From contig CASELL010000006.1 of assembly GCA_949288805.1 (NCBI GenBank), forward strand, positions 27,253 to 91,252: a stretch of DNA of 64,000 nt, read 5' to 3'. Made by a program: the position numbers and the translations under genes. This DNA is from an uncultured Alphaproteobacteria bacterium. GTDB lineage: Bacteria > Pseudomonadota > Alphaproteobacteria > Rickettsiales > UBA1997. This document shows positions 35,801-44,936 of the stretch, piece after piece. Position 1 is the first letter of the stretch. Every line of letters begins with the position of its first letter. A model generated the notes under the pieces. That model ran no database searches, was not told the DNA's origin, and saw nothing but the letters and a program-made list of their open reading frames with translations.

Positions 35801-36463
35801 ATGTTTAGAATACTTATAATGGGTCCTGCTGGATCTGGAAAAGGAACACAATCTGCTTTAATTTCACAAAAGTATGGAATCCCAGAAATATCAACTGGTG
35901 TTCTATTACGACAAAAAGTAAAAGATGGAGATGAGCTTGGTAAAAAAATTGACAAAATTATATCTGCTGGAAATTTTGTAGACGACGATTTAGTTTTTTC
36001 AATTTTAAAAGAGAGACTTGAAAAAGAAGATTGTAAGAATGGTTTTGTTTTAGACGGTTTTCCAAGAAACTCTCACCAAGCCATTGAATTAGAGGAATAT
36101 TTAAAATCAAAAAATATCACTATTGATTGTGTTTTGGTTTTAGATGTTCCAGATGATATAGTTATTAAAAGAATATCCGGAAGATTTGAGTGTAAGAAAT
36201 GTGGAAAAATATATAATAAATTTTTCAGTAATACAAAAATTGAAGGAACTTGTGATGTTTGTGGATCTACTGATTTTTCAGTTAGAAAGGACGATCAAGA
36301 TTTAATAGCTATACAAAAAAGATTAGATATTTATAAGACTATGTCAAGCAATATTATAGATTATTATAATAAAAAAAACTTGATTTATATTATAAATGGT
36401 TTAAAAAATATAAATGATATTAGTCAAGATATAGAAAATATTTTAATTAATAATAAAAAATAA
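35801..36463 (+). CDS. adk: Adenylate kinase
   Basis: Adk interconverts ATP, AMP and ADP. The 220-residue protein has the P-loop [11 protein letters not shown] (about residues 7-17), the AMP-binding FVLDGFPRN, and a long LID with four Cys (CKKCGK and CDVCGS, about 130-155) that should bind zinc, as in Gram-positive and many alphaproteobacterial enzymes. It lies between secY and rpsM, a standard place. Confidence 0.97.
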   Translation: MFRILIMGPAGSGKGTQSALISQKYGIPEISTGVLLRQKVKDGDELGKKIDKIISAGNFVDDDLVFSILKERLEKEDCKNGFVLDGFPRNSHQAIELEEYLKSKNITIDCVLVLDVPDDIVIKRISGRFECKKCGKIYNKFFSNTKIEGTCDVCGSTDFSVRKDDQDLIAIQKRLDIYKTMSSNIIDYYNKKNLIYIINGLKNINDISQDIENILINNKK

Positions 36464-36473
36464 GAGGTTACAA

Positions 36474-36869
36474 TTGGCTAGAATAGCGGGAGTAAATATA
36501 CCTACAAATAAAAGGTTCGTTATAGCCTTAACTTATGTTTATGGTATAGGTAGAAGCAGAGCTGAAAAAATATGTGATGAATTACATATTGATAAACAGC
36601 TAAGAACTAGCGAGATATCAGAAGATGATTTAGCTAGAGTTAGAGATTTAATTAACAAACAAGCTGAAGAAGATAGTCCTTCTGAAGTTGGTTTAGTTGA
36701 GGGTGATTTAAGAAGAAAGGTTCATTCTAATATAAAAAGACTAATTGATGTTAGTTGTTATAGAGGAATTAGACATGTTAAAAAATTACCCGTTAGAGGA
36801 CAAAGGACTCACAATAATGCCAAAACTAAACGAGGCAAGAGAGTTCCAATAGCAGCTAAAAAGAAATAG
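36474..36869 (+). CDS. rpsM: 30S ribosomal protein S13 (TTG start)
   Basis: S13 contacts tRNA and the 50S subunit from the 30S head. The 131-residue protein begins [14 protein letters not shown], the universal start, but the codon is TTG, with AGAGG seven bases upstream. It contains [15 protein letters not shown] and the basic end [17 protein letters not shown]. Against the 118-residue E. coli protein there is an insert around [11 protein letters not shown]. The rare start may lower its translation rate. Confidence 0.97.
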   Translation: MARIAGVNIPTNKRFVIALTYVYGIGRSRAEKICDELHIDKQLRTSEISEDDLARVRDLINKQAEEDSPSEVGLVEGDLRRKVHSNIKRLIDVSCYRGIRHVKKLPVRGQRTHNNAKTKRGKRVPIAAKKK

Positions 36870-36877
36870 GAGAGTTT

Positions 36878-37273
36878 ATGGCTAAAGATACAAAAAAAAC
36901 TACAACTGCTACTAAAAAGAAAAGAAATATAGTTGTTGGAACAGTAAATATTTTATCTACATTCAATAATACTATTGTTTCTATTACTGATACACAAGGC
37001 AATGTTATTTCTTGGGCTTCATCTGGTAAAATGGGTTTTAAAGGTTCTAGAAAATCAACACCATATGCTGCACAATTAGTTGCTAGTAATGCTATTGAAA
37101 AAGCTAAGGAATATGGTTTCCAAACTGCTAATGTTATAGTTAGAGGTCCAGGTGTTGGTAGAGAATCTGCTTTGAGAGCCCTACAAGGAAGTGGCGTTTC
37201 TGTGTTATCTATTTCTGATGCAACATATCATCCACACAATGGTTGTAGACCACCTAAAAAAAGAAGACCATAA
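36878..37273 (+). CDS. rpsK: 30S ribosomal protein S11
   Basis: S11 lies on the 30S platform near the E-site. The 131-residue protein has a Thr/Lys-rich start, then [31 protein letters not shown] and the terminal [24 protein letters not shown] precedes the ATG. Confidence 0.98.
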   Translation: MAKDTKKTTTATKKKRNIVVGTVNILSTFNNTIVSITDTQGNVISWASSGKMGFKGSRKSTPYAAQLVASNAIEKAKEYGFQTANVIVRGPGVGRESALRALQGSGVSVLSISDATYHPHNGCRPPKKRRP

Positions 37274-37288
37274 TTAATAGGAGTGAAA

Positions 37289-38299
37289 ATGGCTATTTTA
37301 CAAGAAAATTGGAAAGACATTATATTTCCTAATTCTATGAATGTAGAATATATAGACAACAACAAAAATAAGGCTGTTATTTATATAGAACCATTAGAAA
37401 GAGGTTATGGAGCAACACTTGGTAATTCCTTAAGAAGAGTTTTATTATCTTCCATAAGAGGTTTTGCTGTTACTTCTGTTAAAATTGACAGTGTTTTACA
37501 TGAATATAGTTCAATTGATGGAGTTAAAGAAGATGTAGCTGATATAATAATGAATATAAAATCATTAATTATAAATAAAAGCACACCAACTCCTGCCATT
37601 TTAAAATTGAAATTAAACAAAAAGGGTGTCGTTTTAGCAAAGGATATAGTTGTTTCCAATGATGTTGAAATATTAAATCCAGAATTGGTAATTTGTAATA
37701 TTGAAGATAGTAAAGTTAATCTTAATATTGAAATGACAGTTGAATATGGTATGGGTTATTCTTTAACAGAAGAAAAGGATAAAGGCGATAAAGAAGTATC
37801 TGTAATTTATTTAGATACTTTATACAATCCAGTTAAAAAAGTTTCTTTTGCTGTTGAAAATGCCAGAATAGGACAACAAACTGATTACGATAAATTAATT
37901 CTTGAAGTTGAAACTAATGGTACAATTTCTCCAAAAGATGCTGTTGGAATTGCTGCCAAGATATTACAATCTCAATTAAATGTTTTTGTAAGTTTTGATG
38001 TTAATGTCATTTCCAATGAAGACACAAGTTCCAAACCTTCAAAAAATGAAGATTTATTGAACAAGAAAATTGATGAAATGGAATTATCTGTTAGATCATA
38101 TAACTGTTTAATTAATGAGGGTATAAAATATATTGGTGATCTAGTTCAAAAAAGCGAATTAGATATGTTAAGACTTCCTAATTTTGGTAGAAAATCTTTA
38201 AATGAATTGAAAGAAAATTTAAAAGTTATGGGTTTAAGTTTTGATATGAAATTGGATAATTGGTCACCAAATGAGTTATCAAAAAAGAAGAAAGATTGA
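37289..38299 (+). CDS. rpoA: RNA polymerase alpha subunit
   Basis: The alpha subunit dimerises to start polymerase assembly; its C-terminal domain binds UP elements and activators. I start at 37289 (MAILQENWKDIIFPN) because AGGAG lies five bases before it, whereas the GTG six bases upstream is within that site. The 336-residue protein has GYGATLGNSLRRVLLSS in the N-terminal domain. The C-terminal domain keeps SVRSYNCLINEGIKYIGDLV, including the DNA-binding Arg (Arg265 in E. coli). Confidence 0.97.
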   Translation: MAILQENWKDIIFPNSMNVEYIDNNKNKAVIYIEPLERGYGATLGNSLRRVLLSSIRGFAVTSVKIDSVLHEYSSIDGVKEDVADIIMNIKSLIINKSTPTPAILKLKLNKKGVVLAKDIVVSNDVEILNPELVICNIEDSKVNLNIEMTVEYGMGYSLTEEKDKGDKEVSVIYLDTLYNPVKKVSFAVENARIGQQTDYDKLILEVETNGTISPKDAVGIAAKILQSQLNVFVSFDVNVISNEDTSSKPSKNEDLLNKKIDEMELSVRSYNCLINEGIKYIGDLVQKSELDMLRLPNFGRKSLNELKENLKVMGLSFDMKLDNWSPNELSKKKKD

Positions 38300-38308
38300 G
38301 GTAGTTAA

Positions 38309-38662
38309 ATGAGACATGGAATGAAACATAGAAAGCTAAATAGGACAAGTGCCCACAGAAAAGCTTTGTTTATGAATTTATCTAATGCTTTAATTAAAAG
38401 CAATAGAATAACTACTACATTACCTAAAGCTAAAGAATTAAGACCTTTTGTAGAAAAAATGGTTACTCTTGGCAAAAAGGGTGATTTAAATAGTAGAAGA
38501 ATTGCTATTTCTATTTTGAGAGATGAAGAAGTTGTTAAAAAATTATTTAGCGATGTAGCTGTAAAATACAAAGATAGAAATGGTGGTTATACTAGAATTA
38601 TGAAGTATGGTTTTAGAAAAGGTGATAATGCACCTATGGCTATAATAGAATTTGTTGAATAG
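38309..38662 (+). CDS. rplQ: 50S ribosomal protein L17
   Basis: The 117-residue L17 begins [20 protein letters not shown] and has [20 protein letters not shown] and a terminal [13 protein letters not shown]. It follows rpoA directly, as in most bacteria. Normally it ends the alpha operon, but here rplS follows after eight bases. Confidence 0.98.
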   Translation: MRHGMKHRKLNRTSAHRKALFMNLSNALIKSNRITTTLPKAKELRPFVEKMVTLGKKGDLNSRRIAISILRDEEVVKKLFSDVAVKYKDRNGGYTRIMKYGFRKGDNAPMAIIEFVE

Positions 38663-38670
38663 GAGTTCGT

Positions 38671-39054
38671 ATGGTAAATATATTAGAAAAGTTTAACGAA
38701 AAACAAGTTCAAACGTTGAAAAACAGTAGAGAGTTCCCAAATTATAAGGCCGGTGATACTGTTAAAGTTAGTTATAAAATAGTAGAAGGAGATACCAGCA
38801 GAATTCAGGTTTTTGAAGGTGTAGTTATAGCTAAAGAAAAACAAAAAAAAGATTTTAATAGCACATTAACAGTTAGAAAAATTAGTCATGGAGTTGGTGT
38901 TGAAAGAAAATTTCTATTACACTCTCCATTAGTAGAAAAAATTGAAATTGTTAAACAAGGTGTTGTTAGACGAGGTAAATTGTATTATCTTAGAGATTTA
39001 GAAGGTAAATCTGCCAGAATTAAAGGAAAGATTAATTCTAAAGAATCAAAGTAA
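38671..39054 (+). CDS. rplS: 50S ribosomal protein L19
   Basis: L19 sits at the 30S-50S interface. The 127-residue protein has GDTVKVSYKIVEGDTSRIQ, FEGVVIAKEK and GVGVERKFLLHSPLVEKIE, then GKLYYLRDLEGKSARIK. L19 usually belongs with rpsP-rimM-trmD; here it is joined to the end of the alpha operon and closed by a strong terminator. Confidence 0.97.
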   Translation: MVNILEKFNEKQVQTLKNSREFPNYKAGDTVKVSYKIVEGDTSRIQVFEGVVIAKEKQKKDFNSTLTVRKISHGVGVERKFLLHSPLVEKIEIVKQGVVRRGKLYYLRDLEGKSARIKGKINSKESK

Positions 39055-39055
39055 T

Positions 39056-39080
39056 AAAAAGCCCTCTTAGAGGGCTTTTT
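39056..39080. terminator. Terminator of the S10-spc-alpha operon
   Basis: AAAAAGCCCTC / GAGGGCTTTTT with loop TTA, followed by more T. The A- and T-runs make it bidirectional, also serving the opposing small gene at 39104. Confidence 0.93.
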
Positions 39081-39103
39081 TAATATTTATATTTTTCACC
39101 AAA

Positions 39104-39328
39104 CTATTTTTTAAGAAATAAACCATCTGTAGGACTTTCTTTTTCTTCTTTGAATTCTTTAAGTAATTCAGGATTTAATATTTTGTAAATAGGATGATTG
39201 GGGTTTTTAGCCACAAACTTAAACCTTTCTTCTAGTTCTTCATCTTTTTTTTTGTCTGATTGTTTTATACCTTCTTCGATAGTTTTATTAGTGGTTTTTT
39301 CTAATGATAGAGTTTTTGTTTCTGACAT
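39104..39328 (-). CDS. Small charged hypothetical protein
   Basis: A 74-residue frame, rich in Glu and Lys (EEGIKQSDKKKDEELEERFK), with HPIYKILNPELLKEFKEE in the second half and no membrane segment. AGGAAATAT lies upstream of the ATG. It is cytoplasmic by composition. No family is recognised. It is transcribed toward the rplS terminator from the rpsD-side intergenic region, which otherwise (39329-39570) contains only AT-rich DNA and the putative rpsD promoter. Confidence 0.6.
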   Translation of the reverse strand: MSETKTLSLEKTTNKTIEEGIKQSDKKKDEELEERFKFVAKNPNHPIYKILNPELLKEFKEEKESPTDGLFLKK

Positions 39329-39489
39329 ATATTTCCTTAATTAATAAAATTTTTAAATCTATTATAGACTAATATTAATTTTTTTAGTTATCAATATTTT
39401 TAAAAAAAGTAATAAGTATTATATTAAAAAATATTTTATTAATATTATAAGATCTTATAATACTACAAATATATATTTATATAATTTTG

Positions 39490-39522
39490 TTGACTTATAA
39501 AAAAAAAGATACAAAATATAAT
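39490..39522 (+). promoter_or_regulatory. Possible rpsD promoter with long spacer
   Basis: TTTGTTGACTT (TTGACT at 39490-39495), like the rpsJ and rpmE -35 regions, and TATAAT (39517-39522) occur in order but with a 21-base spacer, longer than optimal. Confidence 0.4.
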
Positions 39523-39570
39523 TACCTTTACGCGGCAATTTATAAGGTTAATAATTTTAATTAAAATATT

Positions 39571-40185
39571 ATGACAAAAAGAATAAATGCTAAAAAGAAA
39601 GCAAGCAGATCTTTAAATGTTAGTCTATGGGGTAGAGCTAACGATCCTTTTAATAAAAGAAATTTTAGACCTGGACAACATGGTACTGCTTTAAAAAGAG
39701 AAACTACTTATGGTAATCAATTAAAAGCAAAACAAAAATTAAAAAAGTATTATGCTAACTTAACTGAAACTCAATTTAGAAATTTATTTGATAAAGCTAG
39801 AAAGAGCAAAGGTGATAGTGCTGAAAATTTTGTTGGTTTATTAGAAAGAAGATTAGACACTGTTATTTACAGAGCTAATTTTGTTCCTACAATGTTTGCT
39901 GCTAGACAAACAGTTACTCATAAACATGTTTTAGTTAATGGTGAAATCGTTAACATACCATCTTATTTAGTTAAACCAGGGGATGTTATTGAAATCAAAG
40001 ATTCTGCTAGAAATATAGCTTTAATTTCTGATTCATTAGCTAGAATGGAAAGAGAGGTTCCTGTTTACTTAGATTTGAATCAAAAAGATTACTCAATTAA
40101 GTTTAATGCTGTTCCTAAAATTGAAGATGTTCCATACCCAGTTGTTATGGATATTAATTTAGTAGTTGAGTTCTATTCTAGGTAA
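39571..40185 (+). CDS. rpsD: 30S ribosomal protein S4
   Basis: S4 nucleates 16S folding with its S4 RNA-binding domain. The 204-residue protein has an N-terminal KASRSLNVSLWGRANDPFNK, no zinc Cys, NFVGLLERRLDTVIYRANF, and ARQTVTHKHVLVNGEIVNIP in the S4 domain. The terminal PVVMDINLVVEFYSR is standard. It stands alone between terminators, away from the alpha operon, as in alphaproteobacteria. Confidence 0.97.
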   Translation: MTKRINAKKKASRSLNVSLWGRANDPFNKRNFRPGQHGTALKRETTYGNQLKAKQKLKKYYANLTETQFRNLFDKARKSKGDSAENFVGLLERRLDTVIYRANFVPTMFAARQTVTHKHVLVNGEIVNIPSYLVKPGDVIEIKDSARNIALISDSLARMEREVPVYLDLNQKDYSIKFNAVPKIEDVPYPVVMDINLVVEFYSR

Positions 40186-40207
40186 TTTTTTTTAAATTAA
40201 TTATTTT

Positions 40208-40234
40208 AAATGTAGAGTTTATAACTCTACATTT
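40208..40234. terminator. Bidirectional terminator between rpsD and xerD
   Basis: AAATGTAGAGTT / AACTCTACATTT with loop TAT and flanking T- and A-runs. The right arm includes the last codons and stop of the opposing recombinase gene. Confidence 0.88.
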
Positions 40235-41187
40235 TTTATTTTTGCCAAAGGGTGATAATTTTCTATTGTTTTTTTAGCAATATTATTATTTATATGTGTA
40301 TATATTTGAGTTGTAGATATATCGGCATGCCCTAATATTTGTTGTATTATTCTAATATCAACCCCATTTTTTAATAAGTGTGTCGCTATTGAATGTCTAA
40401 TTATATGTGGCGATATTTTTTCTGGATTTATACCAATACTAATAGCAATATCTTTTAAATGTCTAGCAAAAACTTGTCTGGTTATATGATTATCTGTTTT
40501 TTTATATTTAATTTTAGTTGTTTTATTTTTACTAAAAATTACTTTTGTAGTAAAAAGATATTTAGAATAATTACCATTAAGTAAAGTATCTCTCAATTTT
40601 AAATATTTTTCTAAAATATCAATTGCAGTTTCTGTTATTGGAACTATTCTTTCTTTATTTCCTTTACCAATTATTCTTATACTATTTTGTATTTTATAAG
40701 AATTATTTTTTAAATTAAAATCTTTTTCAATATTTTCTATTGAAACCAATTCAGAAACTCTCATTCCAGTAGCATATAACAATTCCAACATACAATAAAA
40801 TTGTATACCATGATTACTATCATCTTGTTTTGCCTTATTTAATAATTTATCAATTTCTTCTTCCGTTAAGAAAGTTGGCAAATTTAGTTTTTGTTTTTTA
40901 TGTTCTATTAAGGTACTAGGAGTATGTTTTATAATTTTTTCTAGTTGTAAAAAATCATAAAAGTGTTTTATACTTGATATATTTCTATCAACTGTTCTTG
41001 GGGAAAAACTTGTTGATAAATAATTTATATAACTTTCTAAATCTTTTTGTTCTAAATATAAAATATCTTTGTTTTTAAAATATTCTTCAAGTTTTATAAT
41101 ATCTCTTTTATAGGCATCTAATGTATTTTTACTTAATCCTTCGGTTGTTAAAATTGAATTTAAAAACAACATTAAATATTTATTCAT
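40219..41187 (-). CDS. Tyrosine recombinase XerC/XerD
   Basis: Xer recombinases resolve chromosome dimers at dif together with FtsK, which is encoded at 8689. The 322-residue protein has an N-terminal SAM-like domain (LSKNTLDAYKRDIIKLEEYF). The catalytic set is Arg in ATGMRVSEL (about residue 145), Lys in IGKGNKER, HxxR in HIIRHSIATHLL, His in LGHADISTTQ, and Tyr in IYTH. A short insert lies in SKYLFTTKVIFSKN. Sequence alone does not separate XerC from XerD; general look is XerD. Confidence 0.9.
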   Translation of the reverse strand: MNKYLMLFLNSILTTEGLSKNTLDAYKRDIIKLEEYFKNKDILYLEQKDLESYINYLSTSFSPRTVDRNISSIKHFYDFLQLEKIIKHTPSTLIEHKKQKLNLPTFLTEEEIDKLLNKAKQDDSNHGIQFYCMLELLYATGMRVSELVSIENIEKDFNLKNNSYKIQNSIRIIGKGNKERIVPITETAIDILEKYLKLRDTLLNGNYSKYLFTTKVIFSKNKTTKIKYKKTDNHITRQVFARHLKDIAISIGINPEKISPHIIRHSIATHLLKNGVDIRIIQQILGHADISTTQIYTHINNNIAKKTIENYHPLAKIKNVEL

Positions 41188-41509
41188 AAGATCTTATTTT
41201 ACTAATATATTTTAATTCTCTCACAGTTTCTGAATTTGAAGTTATAATTTTATCTTGGCTAAACAAAGTATATATAAAAACAATAAAAAAAACCAGATAT
41301 AATATAACCAAAACCTGTTTAAATATTTTTGAAACTTCTTTTATTGTTGATAAATAGAAAATAAAAATTAAAGGTAAGAATGTTATAATTATTAATACTT
41401 TTAATGTTTTTTGTGTATATTTTTTAAATATGTTTTTATTTTTATAGACAGCAAAGTCTATACTATTGATATTTTCTAATTGTTTAGTTTTTTTTTCAAA
41501 AAAATTCAT
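41180..41509 (-). CDS. Small membrane protein upstream of the recombinase
   Basis: A 109-residue protein with two hydrophobic segments (about 36-54 and 66-86), a Lys-rich N-terminal 30 residues and a polar C-terminal tail. It overlaps the recombinase start by eight bases, so the two are co-transcribed. No family is recognised. The topology suggests both ends are cytoplasmic. Confidence 0.6.
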   Translation of the reverse strand: MNFFEKKTKQLENINSIDFAVYKNKNIFKKYTQKTLKVLIIITFLPLIFIFYLSTIKEVSKIFKQVLVILYLVFFIVFIYTLFSQDKIITSNSETVRELKYISKIRSYE

Positions 41510-41574
41510 TTTATGTTTTTTTAATTACATAATTAATAATATTTTAAAAAAATAAAAAAACAAATATTTTTTTC

Positions 41575-41602
41575 TTGATTTTTAAAAAATAATATTTATT
41601 AT
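41575..41602 (+). promoter_or_regulatory. Promoter of the tRNA-Gly/tuf unit
   Basis: TTGATT (41575-41580), 16-base spacer, TATTAT (41597-41602). The -35 context TTTCTTGATTTTTAAA is nearly identical to the tRNA-Arg promoter. Confidence 0.72.
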
Positions 41603-41625
41603 AAGAGTAATTGTATTAATTCTGA

Positions 41626-41643
41626 CTACTTCGCCTGAAGTAG
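41626..41643 (+). other. Leader hairpin before tRNA-Gly
   Basis: CTACTTC / GAAGTAG with loop GCCT lies between the promoter and tRNA-Gly, without a T-run. It may guide tRNA 5' processing. Confidence 0.45.
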
Positions 41644-41663
41644 GAGAAAATATACTCATAATA

Positions 41664-41737
41664 GCGGGTGTAGCTCAATGGTAGAGCACTAGCCTTCCAA
41701 GCTAGCCACGTGGGTTCGATTCCCATCACCCGCACCA
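41664..41737 (+). tRNA. tRNA-Gly (anticodon TCC)
   Basis: Acceptor GCGGGTG/CACCCGC with ACCA encoded, D-stem GCTC/GAGC, anticodon stem CTAGC/GCTAG with loop CTTCCAA (UCC), T-loop TTCGATT. 74 bases, 27 bases before tuf, likely in one transcript with it. Confidence 0.95.
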
Positions 41738-41764
41738 TTATTAATTTTTAAAAAGAAAAAAATT

Positions 41765-42958
41765 ATGTGTAAAGAAACTTTCCAAAGAACAAAGCCGCAT
41801 GTTAACATCGGTACTATTGGTCACGTTGACCACGGTAAAACAACTTTAACAGCTGCTATTACTACTGTATTAGCTAAACAAAACAAAAATATAGTTGTTA
41901 GAGGTTATGATGAAATCGATAACGCTCCAGAAGAAAAAGAAAGAGGTATTACAATTAATACTGCTCACGTTGAATATGAAACAGCAAATAGACACTATGC
42001 TCACGTAGACTGTCCTGGACACGCTGACTATGTTAAAAACATGATTACAGGTGCTGCTCAAATGGATGGTGCTATCTTAGTAGTTTCTGCTGCTGATGGT
42101 CCTATGCCTCAAACTAGAGAACATATCTTATTAGCAAAACAAGTTGGTGTTCCTTACATCGTTGTTTTCTTAAACAAAGTAGATATGGTTGATGATCCAG
42201 AATTATTAGATTTAGTTGAAATGGAAGTTAGAGAATTATTAACTTCTTATGGTTTCCCAGGTGATGATACTCCTATTATTAAAGGTTCAGCTTTAAAAGC
42301 TCTTGAAGGTGATACAAGTGATATCGGTGAAGGTGCTATTTTAAAATTAATGGAAGCTGTTGATGCTTACATTCCTGAACCAAAAAGACCTATTGATGGC
42401 GACTTCTTAATGCCTATTGAAGACGTTTTCTCAATTTCAGGAAGAGGAACAGTTGTTACAGGTAGAATAGAAAGAGGTGTTATTAAAGTTGGTGAAGAAG
42501 TTGAAATAGTTGGTTTGAGAGATACTCAAAAGACAACTTGTACAGGTGTTGAAATGTTTAGAAAACTTCTTGAACAAGGTCAAGCAGGCGATAATGTTGG
42601 TATTCTTTTAAGAGGTACAAAGAGAGAAGATGTTGAAAGAGGTCAAGTTCTTTGTAAACCAGGAAGCATTCACCCACATACAAAATTCAAAGCTGAAATA
42701 TATGTTTTGACTAAAGAAGAAGGTGGTAGACATACTCCATTCTTTAAAAATTACAGACCACAATTCTATTTCAGAACAACAGATGTTACTGGTGCTGTTA
42801 CATTACCAGATGGTGTAGAAATGGTTATGCCAGGTGATAATGTTAAATTAGAAATTCACTTAATTGCTCCTATTGCTATGGAAAAAGGTCAAAAATTCGC
42901 TATAAGAGAAGGTGGCCATACAGTTGGTGCTGGTGTAGTTAGTGAAATTATTGAATAG
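41765..42958 (+). CDS. tuf: Elongation factor Tu
   Basis: EF-Tu delivers aminoacyl-tRNA to the ribosome. The 397-residue protein begins [19 protein letters not shown]. It has the P-loop GHVDHGKT (about residues 19-26), the switch [19 protein letters not shown] and GSALKAL, and the domain 3 end [11 protein letters not shown]. Codon use is less AT-biased at third positions (more C) than in neighbours, as expected for very high expression. Only this tuf copy is in the window. Confidence 0.99.
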   Translation: MCKETFQRTKPHVNIGTIGHVDHGKTTLTAAITTVLAKQNKNIVVRGYDEIDNAPEEKERGITINTAHVEYETANRHYAHVDCPGHADYVKNMITGAAQMDGAILVVSAADGPMPQTREHILLAKQVGVPYIVVFLNKVDMVDDPELLDLVEMEVRELLTSYGFPGDDTPIIKGSALKALEGDTSDIGEGAILKLMEAVDAYIPEPKRPIDGDFLMPIEDVFSISGRGTVVTGRIERGVIKVGEEVEIVGLRDTQKTTCTGVEMFRKLLEQGQAGDNVGILLRGTKREDVERGQVLCKPGSIHPHTKFKAEIYVLTKEEGGRHTPFFKNYRPQFYFRTTDVTGAVTLPDGVEMVMPGDNVKLEIHLIAPIAMEKGQKFAIREGGHTVGAGVVSEIIE

Positions 42959-42970
42959 TTTTATTAATTA

Positions 42971-42994
42971 GTCCCTATGAAAATAGGGACTTTT
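42971..42994 (+). terminator. Hairpin between tuf and tRNA-Trp
   Basis: GTCCCTAT / ATAGGGAC capped by a GAAA tetraloop and followed by TTTT. It touches the tRNA-Trp 5' end, so it may terminate tuf partially or aid RNA processing. Confidence 0.7.
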
Positions 42995-43070
42995 AGGGGT
43001 ATAGCTCAGCTGGTAGAGTAGCGGTCTCCAAAACCGTCGGTCGAGGGTTCGAATCCTTCTGCCCCTGCCA
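42995..43070 (+). tRNA. tRNA-Trp (anticodon CCA)
   Basis: Acceptor AGGGGTA/TGCCCCT with GCCA end, D-stem GCTC/GAGT (one G-U), anticodon loop CTCCAAA (CCA), T-loop TTCGAAT. tuf-trnW-secE-nusG is the usual bacterial order. A CCA anticodon reads UGG only; the window gives no sign of UGA recoding. Confidence 0.96.
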
Positions 43071-43087
43071 ATGTTTATAGTTAGTTT

Positions 43088-43273
43088 ATGAGATTATTAA
43101 ATTATTTTAGAGATGTTATAAAAGAGGCAAAAAACGTTAATTTTCCATCATATAAAGATGTTAAAATTACATCTATTATAATTTTAATTTTATTACTTTT
43201 ATTTATGATGTTTATTGGTTTTTCCGATTTTATTATTTCTAAATTGATAAAAATGTTTTTGGGTATTATATAA
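43088..43273 (+). CDS. secE: Preprotein translocase subunit SecE
   Basis: The 61-residue single-span SecE clamps SecY. It has the amphipathic NYFRDVIKEAKNVNFPSYKD and one hydrophobic segment (about 28-46), the minimal form found outside enterobacteria. Its stop shares a base with the nusG start. Confidence 0.93.
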   Translation: MRLLNYFRDVIKEAKNVNFPSYKDVKITSIIILILLLLFMMFIGFSDFIISKLIKMFLGII

Positions 43274-43794
43274 TGGATTTCAAATGGTATACACTTGCAG
43301 TTTATTCAGGAAGCGAAGCAAAAGTTGCTAAAGATATTAATAAATTAGCTGAGGTTGATGTTGAAAATATAAAAGAGGCTTTTGTTCCTGTTAAAAAAAT
43401 ATTTAAAGTTGTAAAAGGCAAGAAAGTTGAATCAACTCAAAAAGTTTTTCCTAATTATATATTTGTTAATATTATAGCAAATAGAAATACTATTGATAAA
43501 TTGAGAACCTTACCTAAGGTTATGGGTTTTTTAGGAAACAATCCATTAAAACCAGAAATTGTTTCAGAAGATAAAATAAAAAAAATGAAACAAGAAGCAG
43601 AAGAGGACTTAGTTTTTGAAGACGATAAGTTTGAAGTTGGAGAAACTGTTAGAATTAAAGATGGACATTTTGAATCCTTTACTGGTGTTATAGAAAGTAA
43701 AGATGATAGTAAGAATATTTTGAGGATTGCTATATCAATATTTGGTAGAACTACTAATATAGATATTGATTCTTCAAAAGTAGAAAAAATTTGA
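43273..43794 (+). CDS. nusG: Transcription termination/antitermination protein NusG
   Basis: NusG binds the polymerase clamp and links it to Rho or to S10. The 173-residue protein has the NGN start KWYTLAVYSGSEAKVAKDI, FPNYIFVNI, and a KOW domain VGETVRIKDGHFESFTGVIE (about 118-137). Its S10-binding face belongs to the KOW part. Stop is 33 bases before rplK. Confidence 0.97.
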   Translation: MDFKWYTLAVYSGSEAKVAKDINKLAEVDVENIKEAFVPVKKIFKVVKGKKVESTQKVFPNYIFVNIIANRNTIDKLRTLPKVMGFLGNNPLKPEIVSEDKIKKMKQEAEEDLVFEDDKFEVGETVRIKDGHFESFTGVIESKDDSKNILRIAISIFGRTTNIDIDSSKVEKI

Positions 43795-43827
43795 TTATTT
43801 TTTTATTAACTTTTAAAGTGTGGAATT

Positions 43828-44265
43828 ATGGCTCCTAAAAAGGAAATTATAGCTACAATTAGTTTACAGGTTCCAGTTGCGAAAGCAAATCCTGCACCAC
43901 CTATTGGTCCTGCTTTGGGTCAAAGAGGTGTTAATATTATGGATTTCTGTAAACAATTTAATGCTTTAAAATTCAATTACGAAGCAGGTACACCTATACC
44001 TGTTGTAATTAGTGTTTATAAAGATAAAAGTTTTTCTTTTATCACAAAAGAACCACCTATGACATATTTAATTAAAAAAGCAGTAGGTATTAACAAAGGT
44101 TCTTCAAATACAGGTAAAGATGTTGCTGGTGTTATTACTACAAAGCAAATTGAAGAAATTGCAAAAATTAAAATGCCAGACATGAATACGAAAGACATTA
44201 AAGCTTGTATGGAAATGGTAAAAGGTTCTGCTTTATCTATGGGTTTACAAGTAAAAGAGGATTAG
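43828..44265 (+). CDS. rplK: 50S ribosomal protein L11
   Basis: L11 forms the GTPase-associated centre and senses uncharged tRNA for RelA. The 145-residue protein reads LQVPVAKANPAPPIGPALGQ, GVNIMDFCKQFN and KPDMNTKDIKACMEMVKGSA (with IKMPDMN). The proline-rich hinge and thiostrepton-site prolines are conserved. Confidence 0.98.
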   Translation: MAPKKEIIATISLQVPVAKANPAPPIGPALGQRGVNIMDFCKQFNALKFNYEAGTPIPVVISVYKDKSFSFITKEPPMTYLIKKAVGINKGSSNTGKDVAGVITTKQIEEIAKIKMPDMNTKDIKACMEMVKGSALSMGLQVKED

Positions 44266-44268
44266 TTT

Positions 44269-44934
44269 ATGGAAGAAAAAAAGATATATGATATAGCTAC
44301 CGCCGTTAACTTGATAAAAGAAAACTCTGAGAAAAAACCTAGAAAGTTTGTTGAGACAGTTGATTTAATATTTAACTTAAATATTGATCCAAAACAATCT
44401 AATCAAAATATTAGAGGTTCTGTTGCTTTACCTGCTGGTTCAGGAAAAACTGTAAAAATAGTTGTTTTTACTGATGACGAATCTTTACAAAAAGAGTCTT
44501 TAAAAGCAGGAGCTGTAAAAGCTGGATTAACTGAATTAATGGCAGAGATTGAGGCTGGCTATTTAGATTTTGATTACTGTATAGCTACACCTGAAGCTAT
44601 GAAAAGTTTAAGTAAAGTAGCTAAAAAATTAGGACCTAGAGGTTTAATGCCAAATCCTAAAAACGGTAATGTTACAGATGATGTACTTGGAGCTATTAAA
44701 TTAGCTTTAAAAGGTAAAATTAATTTTAAGAATGATAAATTCGGTATAGTTCATACTATGGTTGGTAAAGTTAATTTTTCAAACGAAGATTTAATAACTA
44801 ATATTAAAGCAGTTATAGCTGCAATTAAGGAATCTAAACCAGAAGTTATTAAAAATAAATATATTAAGTCTGTTTATTTAACTACAACTATGGGGCCCTC
44901 TGTGGCTATTGACATAACAAATAGCGGAGAATAG
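44269..44934 (+). CDS. rplA: 50S ribosomal protein L1
   Basis: L1 forms the stalk that ejects E-site tRNA and in E. coli represses L11-L1. The 221-residue protein has PRKFVETVDLIFNLNIDPKQ, LGPRGLMPNPKNG and the terminal YLTTTMGPSVAID. It is slightly shorter at the N-terminus than the 234-residue E. coli protein. Two bases before rplJ. Confidence 0.97.
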   Translation: MEEKKIYDIATAVNLIKENSEKKPRKFVETVDLIFNLNIDPKQSNQNIRGSVALPAGSGKTVKIVVFTDDESLQKESLKAGAVKAGLTELMAEIEAGYLDFDYCIATPEAMKSLSKVAKKLGPRGLMPNPKNGNVTDDVLGAIKLALKGKINFKNDKFGIVHTMVGKVNFSNEDLITNIKAVIAAIKESKPEVIKNKYIKSVYLTTTMGPSVAIDITNSGE

Positions 44935-44936
44935 TT

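Noticed and set aside
42995-43070. Suppressor or UGA-reading tRNA-Trp
   Set aside because: The anticodon is CCA, and the genes in the window end normally, several with TGA.
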